A stretch of DNA of 64,000 bases, taken from Colwellia sp. Arc7-635. GTDB lineage: Bacteria > Pseudomonadota > Gammaproteobacteria > Enterobacterales > Alteromonadaceae. The DNA lies in contig NZ_CP034660.1 of NCBI RefSeq assembly GCF_003971255.1, forward strand, positions 4,650,001-4,714,000, written 5' to 3'. Position 1 is the stretch's first letter, and each line of letters opens with the position of its first letter. The notes beneath the pieces are model-generated. The model saw only the letters and a program-made list of their open reading frames with translations. It had not been told where the DNA came from and made no database searches. Below are positions 45,038 through 54,663 of the stretch, piece by piece. Position numbers and translations under genes: made by a program.

Positions 45038-47850
45038 CTATTTATCCTGCTTTGGAAGTAAAAAAACACTGGCTAATGTCAGCACAGGGATAAAAGCTAA
45101 CAGGGGCAATAGCTGTGGTGATAAATCAGAGAAGTTGAGTGCTTTGTTGAAAACACCGCGACAAGCTTCAAGAAAATATGTGGTTGGAAACAATTTACCA
45201 ATAATCGCGCCAAAACCTTCTAAGGAAGAGACAGGATCAATGAGGCCACAGAAATTAACCGCTATCATCAAAACGACAACAGTCGTTGCAGCCAAGGCTG
45301 ATATTTGGGTTTTTGTGAAAGCAGAAATTAACAGTCCTACACCGGTAGTAGTGGTTACATATAATAATGCTGCAACACTCAAGGCCCATAAACTACCTTT
45401 AAGCGGCACACCAAACACGGTTACTGCTAGGCCGACCAAACCGAAAAAGCTGATCATACTGACCAAAATATAAGGCAGCTGTTTACCGATAACAAACTCT
45501 AGTCGGGTAACGGGCGTGACGTACAAATTAGTAATTGAACCTAATTCTTTTTCACGAACGACACCGAGCGCCATTAATATCGCCGGTATAAAAACCAACA
45601 ATAACGGGATCACCGCCGGCACCATAGCCTCGATACTTTTAAAGTCTTGGTTATAGCGATAACGCGATGCGATATCGGCAGGTACTAAGTTTGGCACTAC
45701 GCCATAAGTACGGAGGGATAAATCTGTTAGATAAGCGTAATAGGTGCCTGTGACATAACCTTTGATGGTTTCGGCCCGAAATGGCATTGCCCCATCAATC
45801 CAAACCACTATTTCTGGTTTTCTGTTACGTTTTAATTGCTGACCAAAGTTTGGTGGTATTTCAACCGCAACACTTATTTCGCCACTGCGCATACGGCGGT
45901 CGAGTTCAGCAGGGCTTTTAATATCGTCTTTTTGAATGAAGTAACGCGAGCCGGCCATATTTTGAATATAGTCACGGCTCTCAGGGGTTCGGTCTTGATC
46001 CATCACCGCAAAACTTAAGTCTTCAACATCGAAAGTAATACCATAACCTAAAATGAACATCAGGATAATTGAGCCGAGCAAGGCGAACGTTAGCCGAATA
46101 GGATCGCGCCATAATTCCAAAGTTTCACGATAAGCATAACCAAATAATCGCAGCAAACTAAAAGCGCTATTGGCGGTTTTTTTATGCGCCGTTGTGCTGA
46201 TAAGTTGCGTATCTTGTTCATCATCCGACACTAGCGCTTCGGCTGACACTGAGCTTGAAGTTGATGAGGACGATTCAGCTACCGCTTCTTCTAAATAAGC
46301 TATAAAAGCGTCTTCTAAGGTCTCAACACCACGTTTTTCACACAGTGCGGCGGGCGTATCGCTCGCGAGTATTTTCCCTGCGTGCATTAATGAAATACGA
46401 TCACAGCGTGCGGCTTCGTCCATAAAATGGGTCGAGATGAAAATGGTCACGCCTTGTTCGCGAGATAACTCAATGAGTAGCTCCCAAAAGTCATCGCGTG
46501 CGACGGGATCAACCCCGAGGTTGGCTCATCAAGAATAAGCATTTCAGGATTATGTACTACCGCTACTGCAAGCGATAAGCGTTGACGAATACCTAGCGGT
46601 AAATCTTCAGGGAAGTCGTCACGATATTTTTCAAGATTAAAACGGCTAATTAATACTTTAACGCGTGCTGAAATTTGCTCATGTGGCAAATGAAATAACC
46701 GCGCATGCAAGACCATATTCTGTTGCACAGTAAGTTCGTTATAAAGCGAAAAAGCTTGCGACATAAAACCAACGCGCTTGCGGGTTTCAATATTATTAGC
46801 ATCGACTTTTTCACCAAATAATTTAGCTTCTCCACTGCTGGCGGGTTGTAAGCCAGTTAGCATTTTCATGGTAGTGGTTTTTCCGCAACCATTTGAGCCT
46901 AAAAAGCCAAAAATCTCCCCACGTTCAATACTTAAACTGACTTTATTAACCGCGGTAAAATCACCAAAGCTTTTGGTCAGTTCAGTTGCGGTGATCGCAG
47001 CTTCAGCGGTGGCTGAATTCTGCTGACGAGGAGGAACAACAAGTACGTGGTGATCATGGCGTTTTTCTTCTGGTAACAGAGAGATGAAAGCTTCATCTAG
47101 CGTTTTTTGTCCGGTTTGAAGCTTTATTTCACTTGGGCTACCGGTGCCGATCACCTTACCGTCATCCATTGCGACCAGCCAATCAAAATCGTCCGCTTCT
47201 TCCATATAAGCGGTGGCAACCAATACGCTCATATTTTTTTGGCGACTACGAATACGATCAATTAATTGCCAAAATTGACGACGAGAAAGTGGGTCTACAC
47301 CTGTGGTAGGTTCATCTAAAATTAATAATTCAGGATCATGAATCAATGCACAGCACAAACCGAGCTTTTGTTTCATGCCGCCGGAAAGCTTCTCTGCCGG
47401 ACGATCAGCAAAGGCTTCTAATCCGGTACTTTTGAGTAAGTCTTTAATACGGTGTTGACGTTCTTTTTTTTCTTGGCCAAACAGCCGACCAAAAAAGTCG
47501 ATATTTTCAAAAACAGACAAGGTTGGATACAGGTTCTTACCTAACCCTTGTGGCATATAAGCAATGCGTGGTGAAACCGCGGTTCGAAAACGGCTATCGC
47601 GCATATTGCCCGCTAAAACCTCTATTTCACCTTGTTGAACCGCGCGAGCGCCTGCAATAAGGGCTAACAGACTAGATTTACCAACACCATCAGGGCCAAT
47701 CAACCCCACCATACTGCCCGCAGGTAAAGCTAAATTAATATCATCAAGGGCAAAATTATCACCGTAGTGATGCGTTACTTTGCTGATTTTGACGACACTA
47801 GCAGCCTGGGTAAGCTCACTCACTTTACTGTGATCGGTCATATCAGACAT
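45038..47850 (-). pseudogene. rbbA: rbbA-type ABC-ABC-permease fusion, split by a frameshift
   Basis: An intact gene would encode about 937 aa: two ATPase domains followed by an ABC-2 permease domain (E. coli RbbA is 911 aa). The first part (47850-46447) has both Walker A motifs ([18 protein letters not shown]) and reads up to LDEPTSG. It then goes out of frame at a GGGG run (plus-strand CCCC 46513-46516) and stops at 46447. The correct continuation ([29 protein letters not shown]) lies in the -1 frame, so one G appears to be missing. The second part is open to 45038. Either a real mutation, a sequencing error, or ribosomal slippage on GGG. No other decay is seen. Confidence 0.85.
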
Positions 47851-48854
47851 TATTCAGGTACTCTCACCTGTAATTTTTCTGGCCATGTTTTTTCTGGTGC
47901 TAATAAAACATAAGCTAGCCCAGGTACGCCAGTTTTAACTTGTGCGATATGTTCTTTAAGCAGCTGTGGGTCAAGCTTCACTTTGACACGAAACATTAGT
48001 TTATCGCGCTCGTCTCGGGTTTCTACTGATTTAGGGGTGAACTGTGCTTGGGCAGATACAAAGGTGACTTTCGCGGGTAATATGTATTGCGGAATAGCAT
48101 CTAAAACGATGCGTGCTTCTGAGCCAATGGTAACTTTACCGGCTTCAGAGGTGGGTAAATAAATACTCATGTAAACATCGGTCAGGTCCAGTAATGAGAA
48201 GACTTTGCCACCACTGCCTAAGACTTCACCTGGTTCAGCTAAACGATATAATATTCTGCCATTGATCGGGGCTTGGAGCGTGCTGTCAGCAATATTACTT
48301 TCTAGTCGTTCAATACGTGCATGAGCGGCTTCAATACCCGCGTCAGACTGCACAACTTTCACATTAGCAGCTCTTAAAGCTGCTTGCGCAGAGGTAGATA
48401 CCGTGCGCTGCTTATCAACATTTTCTTTTGAAACGTGGCCTTGTTTCGCTAACTCTAAAGCGCGGCGTAATTCAGCTTCTGCTAAAGCCAATTCACTTTT
48501 ATATTGGTCGACAATCGCCAGCGCATATTTACGTGATTCGCTTGCCTCGCGCAGCCCAGCATTTGCCTCACGTAATTGCGCATTTAAATCATCAGTATCA
48601 ATAACCGCCAAAGCTTGGTCCATTTCGACCATATCGCCTTCTTGCGCTAATACTTTCACTAACCGGCCAGGTAATTTTGTCGCTATATCATATTCTGTCG
48701 CTTCAATACGACCGTTACCATAAACAACACTATCTGGCAGCTGGTTGGCCAGCTTTTCAGCTTGTTGGCTTTGCCAAAAATACCAACCACCTCCAGCCAC
48801 GACTATCAAGACAACTATTTTACTGAGTGATGTTAGCGTTGATTTTATCGTCAT
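47850..48854 (-). CDS. yhiI: HlyD-family periplasmic adaptor, YhiI-like
   Basis: 334 aa from the ATG at 48854 (GGAG site); a TTG at 48869 would add five residues. One N-terminal TM anchor (about 10-30), a biotinyl-lipoyl half ([15 protein letters not shown]), a long coiled-coil hairpin (about 85-190), the second lipoyl half ([28 protein letters not shown]) and a beta-barrel domain. First gene of the export operon; its stop overlaps the rbbA start. Joins the inner-membrane ABC exporter to an outer-membrane channel. Confidence 0.92.
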   Translation of the reverse strand: MTIKSTLTSLSKIVVLIVVAGGGWYFWQSQQAEKLANQLPDSVVYGNGRIEATEYDIATKLPGRLVKVLAQEGDMVEMDQALAVIDTDDLNAQLREANAGLREASESRKYALAIVDQYKSELALAEAELRRALELAKQGHVSKENVDKQRTVSTSAQAALRAANVKVVQSDAGIEAAHARIERLESNIADSTLQAPINGRILYRLAEPGEVLGSGGKVFSLLDLTDVYMSIYLPTSEAGKVTIGSEARIVLDAIPQYILPAKVTFVSAQAQFTPKSVETRDERDKLMFRVKVKLDPQLLKEHIAQVKTGVPGLAYVLLAPEKTWPEKLQVRVPE

Positions 48855-49169
48855 GAGGTGTAGCTCCAAAGGTTAAAAAATAAGTTTCCTCTTGATACAA
48901 TACCATCATCATTGTAAATAAATATGAGTTAAATCAATAAACATGCAACTCGATCATCATATTTGCTAAATGAATAAAACGCCTTACAGATAGACGAAAC
49001 ATTACTTAATTTAAACATTAATTACGTTTGATATGATGAATTTCAGGCACGTTACTTTTACCTTAAGTTAATGGCTTTTATAATGTTGGGAGGCTTAGGT
49101 GAATAGCCCACTCGTATCATTAATTTTTGCCTAACTACTGGTGGTTCACATAACCAAATTATTAGGGGG
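48855..49169. other. Intergenic region, upstream of the exporter operon
   Basis: About 315 bp, AT-rich. It must hold the yhiI-like promoter. I see no repeat, RNA or clear operator in it. Confidence 0.5.
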
Positions 49170-50492
49170 TTAGCTGCTTTTAATCGTTATTTTTTCTATT
49201 CTTTGCATTAACTCACTTCTGTCGTGGTCACTCATGCATTGCTTAGCTTGTTGCTGTGTAATCATCTTGGTTTGCGTTGACACAAAGTTATGTTGTTCAT
49301 CCGTTGTTGCTTGGCCCAATAGCACATGTAAGGCATCAAGCATTTTGATAGTAACGGCAAGGTTGTTGACCGACTGCTGCCGTATTTGATCAAAAGCCGC
49401 CGTTGCAATGTCTGTAAAGGTTAATGGCTTGCGAACTAATCGTACGACACCATCTACTCGCATTTCGGTTTCAGGGAAGTTTTTAGCTGTTAATCGACAA
49501 AGCACGGCATTGAGTTTATCGATGCAAGTTATTGCGGTATATGGGTCATTAATACCTGGAGATAGCGCACGTAGGGCTATTTCCACTAATTGATGTACGG
49601 CAAATTCAGGATCTTGAACGGGCGTTCGACACGAGCCATAAATTGTATGGCCGATAATATTTTTGCTGATGTCGTCACTAATATCTGCCTCTGTTTTATT
49701 ACTGATATGAACAGTAGCAATTATTGTTTTTTCGACAATAAAATCTCCAGCCGAAAAGTGCAATTCAATCACGCAATGCGACTGTTCGGCCAATTTAAGT
49801 AAGCTTTTTTTATCAATTAATTGTAAGTAACCACTGAACGGGGCGTATACCGATATTTCTCGACTTGTATCCGTACGTTGAGCGAATGAACCGTCAGATT
49901 GGAGAGACTTTTCATTTGATACCGTAGGGAAAAGTTTGGCAATGTTGTTCTGTAATTCACAATAGACGTCGTCGATCACAACATCAGCCTGAATTGATTT
50001 TGCCACATGATGAATAAAATAAATCAGCATACAAACACTAAAGCAAGTCATTGTCATGGCCACCGCTACAGTTACACCCGGCTTGAATACATAAGGGGCT
50101 TTAAAACTGATTGCGCAAAATATGATAATGCAAAACAGAAAAGTTGAAATAAAAGTACCCAGTACCGTTTGTGTTCCTTTATCCATCATAAAATTTCGCA
50201 TTAAGCGCGGACCAAACTGTGAAGAAGCCAACGTTAAAACGACAATCGTAATTGAGAAAGCAATACTGGTGACAGTGATCATAGCCGCCGCTATTGTGCT
50301 GAGTAGTGAGCGAACAGCGTCTACATCGGTTGCATACAAAAAGGCCAATGAATTGGTATTTTTTTGGGTATGAATAACATCAATATAGACAGTAACGGCA
50401 GCGACGATAAATGATAATAAAATCATTAAACTTGGCACAAACCAAAAGCTAGATTGAGTTTTTTCAATGAATGGGGCTAATTTGTTATTCAT
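49170..50492 (-). CDS. DUF2254 family membrane protein
   Basis: 440 aa. Four predicted TM segments in the first 170 residues (about 18-38, 60-85, 108-130, 140-162) with the family sequence TSIAFSITIVVLTLASSQFGPRLMRNF, then a large soluble domain containing RALSPGINDPYTAITCID. Function unknown. Single gene; MITE family 2 copy A lies immediately upstream of its start. Confidence 0.9.
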   Translation of the reverse strand: MNNKLAPFIEKTQSSFWFVPSLMILLSFIVAAVTVYIDVIHTQKNTNSLAFLYATDVDAVRSLLSTIAAAMITVTSIAFSITIVVLTLASSQFGPRLMRNFMMDKGTQTVLGTFISTFLFCIIIFCAISFKAPYVFKPGVTVAVAMTMTCFSVCMLIYFIHHVAKSIQADVVIDDVYCELQNNIAKLFPTVSNEKSLQSDGSFAQRTDTSREISVYAPFSGYLQLIDKKSLLKLAEQSHCVIELHFSAGDFIVEKTIIATVHISNKTEADISDDISKNIIGHTIYGSCRTPVQDPEFAVHQLVEIALRALSPGINDPYTAITCIDKLNAVLCRLTAKNFPETEMRVDGVVRLVRKPLTFTDIATAAFDQIRQQSVNNLAVTIKMLDALHVLLGQATTDEQHNFVSTQTKMITQQQAKQCMSDHDRSELMQRIEKITIKSS

Positions 50493-50508
50493 AGCTTATA
50501 CCTACTTA

Positions 50509-50715
50509 TACCAATTAAAACAAACAATCGATCATTTTAAGGCGGTTTAAATCCCCAATATCTGTGTTGCTTTCAATCACAATAGCTAGCTATTACTCGG
50601 CAATATGCTCCTGCATTGCGCTAATGACTTACATCCATGTAAGAATCAATCAAGCGCCTTATTCTTGAAAATTTACCCTCGCTAAAAATTGATCGATAAC
50701 TTATTACATTTGGTA
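50509..50715. repeat. MITE-like element, family 2, copy A (207 bp)
   Basis: Bounded by TACCAATT and ATTTGGTA (inverted repeat of ATACCAA). In reverse orientation it matches copy B at 59017-59175 along its whole length except for one extra 49-bp block at 50599-50647. It starts 16 bp upstream of the DUF2254 start, so it may carry or displace the promoter. Confidence 0.8.
50599..50647. repeat. 49-bp module present in copy A, absent from copy B
   Basis: Copy B joins the flanks (TATTACTC next to AATCAAGCGC) directly. The module matches the 49-bp tandem unit of MITE family 1 at 26 of 36 aligned positions without gaps, including TGCTCC, GCTAA and TACATCCATGTA. Confidence 0.75.
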
Positions 50716-50927
50716 TTATTGTTAGCGATAGATCATCAAACTTTGCTATTTTTAATAGCTTTAACAATAGACTAAATTGCCATTTCTAAAATAGTAAGTA
50801 TTTAATTTAAAATTAAAAGATAAAGCTTGAGCTCTATTTTTATCAGACTAAAAAAGGTCATTAGTGCTCGAATAACTTAAGATCTAGGAGTAATAAATTT
50901 TAGTGTAAATGAAAAATAAGCGATAAA

Positions 50928-50949
50928 AAAAGGCCTCAATAGGCCTTTT
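50928..50949 (-). terminator. Terminator of the 11-mer repeat lipoprotein gene
   Basis: AAAAGGCCT-CAAT-AGGCCTTTT with an extended A-run that is a T-run on the minus strand. Confidence 0.85.
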
Positions 50950-50971
50950 CTAATTTAATGACGATTAAAAA

Positions 50972-51406
50972 TTAACAGTCGTCATCTTCAGCTTCAGCGC
51001 CTTCTTTCACTTTTTCACAAGCGTCTTCAAGAGCGTTACCGGCATCTTTCTTCATATCCTTAAACTTACTGCTAGCACTGTCTTTCATTTCACCTAATTT
51101 TTCTCCAGCAGCGTCTTTCATGTCGCCAGCAGAGTCTTTCATTTCGCCTAATTTGTCGCCAGCGGCATCTTTCATGTTGCCTAATTTATCACCCGCAGCA
51201 TCTTTCATTTCGCTTAATTTTTTGCTGGCGTCATCTTTCATTTCACCTAGTTTGTTACCGGCATCGTCAACGGCATTTCCAGCTTCATTGACCATTTTAT
51301 CGACTTTTTCACCTGTAGTTTCTGCTTTTTCTTCGCTACAAGCGGTAAGGCCAAGTACAGCAACAAGTGTAATAACGCTAGTCGATAATTTTTTAATAAA
51401 AGTCAT
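50972..51406 (-). CDS. Lipoprotein with LEA-like 11-residue repeats
   Basis: 144 aa, lipobox LTAC (Cys at 23). The mature protein is one long highly charged amphipathic helix made of about six 11-residue repeats of the form DAAGDKLGEMK, the periodicity of LEA group 3 proteins, which protect cells during drying or freezing. The C-terminal DACEKVKEG...DDDC pair of Cys is shared with the paralogue at 51787. It is separated from that paralogue by a decayed DUF1328 gene. Role inferred as envelope stress protection. Confidence 0.85.
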   Translation of the reverse strand: MTFIKKLSTSVITLVAVLGLTACSEEKAETTGEKVDKMVNEAGNAVDDAGNKLGEMKDDASKKLSEMKDAAGDKLGNMKDAAGDKLGEMKDSAGDMKDAAGEKLGEMKDSASSKFKDMKKDAGNALEDACEKVKEGAEAEDDDC

Positions 51407-51415
51407 ATTTTTTCC

Positions 51416-51601
51416 CTAAATTCTTTGGTGATTTATCACAAGCTGCATTGGTGATTTATAATATAACCAACAATACAACGAAATAGATAAGCTAATTTTT
51501 ACAATACCCGTTACTGCGTAATTGCTACCATAAAACTCAACTAAGTATGGTATAGCAGTAATAGTCGCAACAACTAAAAAAGTAAGTGCCTACCTTAACA
51601 C
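51416..51601 (-). pseudogene. Decayed DUF1328 (YtjA-like) gene
   Basis: Aligns along its length with the intact DUF1328 gene at 52046-52222. [13 protein letters not shown] and GIVKI are still readable, but the ATG is GTG, the fourth codon TGG has become TAG, and the Gly-rich middle is replaced by unrelated residues. It sits in the same position relative to the adjacent lipoprotein gene as the intact copy. Confidence 0.75.
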
Positions 51602-51786
51602 AATATGTTCCGCGGTTTATTCAACAATAAGTTATCACTAACTTCACATGCTAGGCATATTAATAACAAAAGCTAAATTAACAGACATAAAGGTAGAAAT
51701 TATCCCTTAATTCATAGCAAATAGAACAAGGGATACGTTATTTACAACAGCCATTTTCAACTATATATAAAACGAGCCACTACAGA

Positions 51787-52035
51787 TTAACAATCAGTAT
51801 CTTTAGCTTTTACGCCTTCTTTAACTTTTTCACAGGCATCTTCGACAGCGTTACCGGCATCATCGGCCATGTCGCCAACTTTATCGCCAGCATCTTCAAG
51901 TGCATTACCAGCATCATGTACCATCTGATCTACTTTTTCGCCGGCATTTTCCGCTTTATCATCGCTACAGGCAGTTAAGCCAAAGATGGCAACAAAAGTA
52001 ATAAGTGTGATTGATAATTTTTTAATAAAAGTCAT
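51787..52035 (-). CDS. Small lipoprotein, paralogue of the 11-mer repeat protein
   Basis: 82 aa from the ATG at 52035; a longer frame to 52083 runs into the upstream gene and is rejected. Lipobox LTAC. It shares with the 144-aa neighbour the N terminus (MTFIKKLS...LTACS), EKVDxMV-AGNALEDAG and the terminal CEKVKEG...DTDC. It lacks the expanded 11-residue repeats. Downstream partner of the intact DUF1328 gene by 10 bp. Confidence 0.8.
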   Translation of the reverse strand: MTFIKKLSITLITFVAIFGLTACSDDKAENAGEKVDQMVHDAGNALEDAGDKVGDMADDAGNAVEDACEKVKEGVKAKDTDC

Positions 52036-52045
52036 AGTGTTTTCC

Positions 52046-52222
52046 TTAAATTTTTGGTGATTTACCACGAATGGCATTGGCAATTAATGAGATAACGAGT
52101 AATACAACGAAGATAAAAAATATAATTTTAGCAATACCTGCAGCTGCACCTGCGATACCACCAAAACCAAAGATTGCCGCGATTATTGCGACAACTAAAA
52201 AAGTAAGTGCCCAAGTTAACAT
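52046..52222 (-). CDS. DUF1328 (YtjA-like) small membrane protein
   Basis: 58 aa, below common ORF cut-offs. The sequence [20 protein letters not shown] followed by [20 protein letters not shown] is characteristic of DUF1328, with two TM helices around a Gly/Ala-rich loop. Family members are induced by envelope or general stress in several bacteria. Followed within 10 bp by a stress-type lipoprotein gene, so a two-gene operon is likely. Confidence 0.88.
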   Translation of the reverse strand: MLTWALTFLVVAIIAAIFGFGGIAGAAAGIAKIIFFIFVVLLVISLIANAIRGKSPKI

Positions 52223-52355
52223 AATATATCCCTCTGCTTATTCGGTTTTAGATTACAACTAAGTTAATGCGTGAATCATGCCAACCAAAAAACAAAACAT
52301 AAGATACTGATAGTTAAGTAATATAAATTAAAACTGTTGTTTTTTATAACGGTGA

Positions 52356-52565
52356 GTGACTTATGAAATGAAATATTTACAGACTAGGTGTGTAGTACTT
52401 TCAGCATTCATTGATCAGGTCGAATGTAGAATATTAAACAAGCGAGAAATGGGGAGAAGTTCGTTAGTTGCTGCGAGTAAAGCGAAGCGAAGTGATGGTC
52501 AAAATATTGCGCTAGACCCTGAAGGTTATACAGCCGTGATTTTCTACGGTATGGATATGGTTTGA
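52356..52565 (+). CDS. Doubtful 69-codon ORF
   Basis: An open frame from a GTG with no clear ribosome site and no recognised family; its C-terminal half (SKAKRSDGQNIALDPEGYTAVIFYGMDMV) looks protein-like. It may be a remnant. Listed because the 52223-52660 gap holds nothing else. Confidence 0.2.
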   Translation: MTYEMKYLQTRCVVLSAFIDQVECRILNKREMGRSSLVAASKAKRSDGQNIALDPEGYTAVIFYGMDMV

Positions 52566-52608
52566 GTTTATATTATACGATTTTTGTTAAGTGTTATTTG
52601 ATCAAAAG

Positions 52609-52636
52609 AAACAAGGAGGAATACTCCCCCTTGTTT
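52609..52636. terminator. Terminator after the barrel protein gene
   Basis: AAACAAGG / CCTTGTTT hairpin with T-rich flanks, 25 bp after the stop of the minus-strand gene at 52661. Confidence 0.6.
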
Positions 52637-52660
52637 TACGGCACGATTAATTTTTAATGA

Positions 52661-53356
52661 TTAAAAGCGGCCCGTTACACCTACAGATACCGCATCGTCA
52701 TTAGATAATGCAATATATGCTATACGTGCTGAAATAGTTGGCGAGAAGAAATGCTGAGCTTCAATACCAAAGTCATAGCCTTCTTCTGTTGAAAGGTTAA
52801 GACCAACACTTGATCTAGCTGTCCAGTAGTAATCTGCTGCTGCAGTGAAGTCTTTATGATCATTAAGGTACGATGCTTCAAAGTTAAAGAATGCACCGCC
52901 AGATAATGTTGCAATGTATTTTGTGTTTAATGCCACAGAGTCAGAGAAACTTTCATCGTTAGCAGACACAGAAACCAACCAGTTTTTAGCGAAGAAGTAA
53001 CCCAACTCACCAGCAACATTCGTATCACTAGAACCGCCATCGACATCAACATAAGTAACATCTAAGCCAACAAAAATGTTTTCATGGTAGTAATCACCAC
53101 CTAATGACAATGAATAAGCATCACTATCAAAATTAGTATAACCAACAGATGCACTGTTATTTCTACCCATAAAAGCGGCTTCAGCCCATGCTGTATTGTT
53201 GGTAGTAACGCTATCAAAATAATGAGTACCTTCAAGATTGATTACATTGAAATCATCAATATTAAGGTAGTTAAAATCAACTTGGTTATTGTAGTTGTTT
53301 GCGAATACAGAAGAAGAAAGTAGAGATAAACCAAGAAGTAATGTGCTTTTTTTCAT
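52661..53356 (-). CDS. Putative outer-membrane beta-barrel protein
   Basis: 231 aa, signal peptide 1-19 (SSSVFA-N). The mature sequence is a run of about 12 short amphipathic strands ending ...VSVGVTGRF with a terminal aromatic, typical of a small outer-membrane barrel ('putative porin' type). Specific function unknown. No Cys. Confidence 0.78.
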   Translation of the reverse strand: MKKSTLLLGLSLLSSSVFANNYNNQVDFNYLNIDDFNVINLEGTHYFDSVTTNNTAWAEAAFMGRNNSASVGYTNFDSDAYSLSLGGDYYHENIFVGLDVTYVDVDGGSSDTNVAGELGYFFAKNWLVSVSANDESFSDSVALNTKYIATLSGGAFFNFEASYLNDHKDFTAAADYYWTARSSVGLNLSTEEGYDFGIEAQHFFSPTISARIAYIALSNDDAVSVGVTGRF

Positions 53357-53694
53357 TATATATATCCTTTATATATTTAAAATTGAAACTCCGAAGAAGA
53401 AGTAAATGAACATGACTTTAATCGATAAAAACCGTTTAAAAACCGTTTAAAAACATTCAAATCTGAATGTAGAAGTCCATTTGCCGCGCACTATAATGCT
53501 TAAATCATTATTGATCAATAGAATAAATGTTCAGAAATATATCCCCTAAGTTACAATAATTAGCTTTATTGGTAATATCAGTACTATCTACTGATATTAA
53601 TGTGAAAGATTCATGATATGTGCTTCATTTTATCTTTAATCTTTAGTGAGAAAACATCACCCCATACACTCATAATTAAAGGAATCGCGCATAC
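53357..53694. other. Divergent intergenic region with short repeats
   Basis: Two exact 11-bp tandem copies of ACCGTTTAAAA (53431-53441, 53442-53452) are followed at once by the inverted repeat ACATTC-AAATCT-GAATGT (53453-53470). The cluster lies 75-115 bp upstream of the barrel gene start and could be an operator. Nothing else recognised. Confidence 0.5.
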
Positions 53695-54567
53695 ATGATC
53701 AAGCTAAGTGATTTGCAAGCACAAGGTAAGTTTGTTGAGTTACATGGTTATAAAATATTTACTCGTGAAGGTGGAAACCCTACTTCACCAACATTACTTT
53801 TAATTCATGGTTATCCGAGTGCAAGCTGGGATTGGGAAAGTTTGTGGGATGAACTTATCCAGTACTATCATGTGATAACACTCGATATGTTAGGTTTTGG
53901 CTTCTCGGAAAAGCCAAAGGATATTGAGTACTTAATCACACTGCAAGCTGATATTTACTCAGCATTTTTAACTACATTAAATATAAGTTCGTATCATATA
54001 TTGGCTCATGACTATGGCGATACCGTTGCTCAAGAGTTACTTGCCAGACAAATTGACGGCGATAATAATCAAGCGATAATTGATAGTATTTGTTTTTTAA
54101 ATGGTGGCTTGTTTCCTGAAACACATAAACCTGTGCTAATTCAAAAGCTACTATTATCACCTATAGGATTTTTGATTTCTAAATTTAGTACGAAGCAAAA
54201 ACTATCGAAAAATTTACACCGTATATTTGGTCAATCAACACCACCCTCGACTGAAGTTGTGGACACGTTATGGGCATTATTACTAGTTAACGATGGCCGT
54301 GCAGTTATGCATAAATTAATTCATTACATTACACAGAGGCTTGAAAATAGGGCTCGTTGGGTAGGGGCAATTATCAATGCCGAGATACCGATAAAACTTA
54401 TTGCTGGTGTGCAAGACCCTATTTCGGGCGCGCACATGATTGAGCATTATAGAAAATTAATACCAAATGCTAATGTGACTGAATTAGAAACATTAGGCCA
54501 TTATCCCCAAATTGAAGATGCTAGTGCAGTTATTGACGCTTACCTAGAGTTTCAAAAAAACCTGTGA
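53695..54567 (+). CDS. MEST-like alpha/beta hydrolase
   Basis: 290 aa. The nucleophile elbow is H-D106-Y-G-D-T-V-A-Q-E-L-L, giving an Asp nucleophile as in epoxide hydrolases and dehalogenases. GGLFPETHKP, RWVGA and GHYPQIEDA near the C terminus (with the likely catalytic His) match the animal MEST/PEG1 protein and its bacterial relatives. Oxyanion loop HGYPSASWDWESLW. Cytoplasmic, no signal peptide. Substrate unknown. Monocistronic. Confidence 0.85.
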   Translation: MIKLSDLQAQGKFVELHGYKIFTREGGNPTSPTLLLIHGYPSASWDWESLWDELIQYYHVITLDMLGFGFSEKPKDIEYLITLQADIYSAFLTTLNISSYHILAHDYGDTVAQELLARQIDGDNNQAIIDSICFLNGGLFPETHKPVLIQKLLLSPIGFLISKFSTKQKLSKNLHRIFGQSTPPSTEVVDTLWALLLVNDGRAVMHKLIHYITQRLENRARWVGAIINAEIPIKLIAGVQDPISGAHMIEHYRKLIPNANVTELETLGHYPQIEDASAVIDAYLEFQKNL

Positions 54568-54599
54568 CACCATCTGCTAAACAATTGTAATTTAAAAAT

Positions 54600-54632
54600 A
54601 AAAAAGGCACTAAACTGAGTTTAATGCCTTTT
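54600..54632. terminator. Bidirectional terminator
   Basis: AAAAAGGCA...AAACT-g-AGTTT...TGCCTTTT between the convergent MEST-like and glmS genes. Confidence 0.85.
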
Positions 54633-54663
54633 AAGTTTCTAACGTTATTGCTGTTTTTCGATC

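Noticed and set aside
46447-47850. Independent 467-aa double ATPase ending ...LANKA
   Set aside because: The last 26 residues are an out-of-frame reading of a conserved ABC sequence; the frame shift explains it better than a separate gene.
52071-52262. Plus-strand 63-codon frame
   Set aside because: It is the antisense of the DUF1328 gene, whose minus-strand reading matches a known family.
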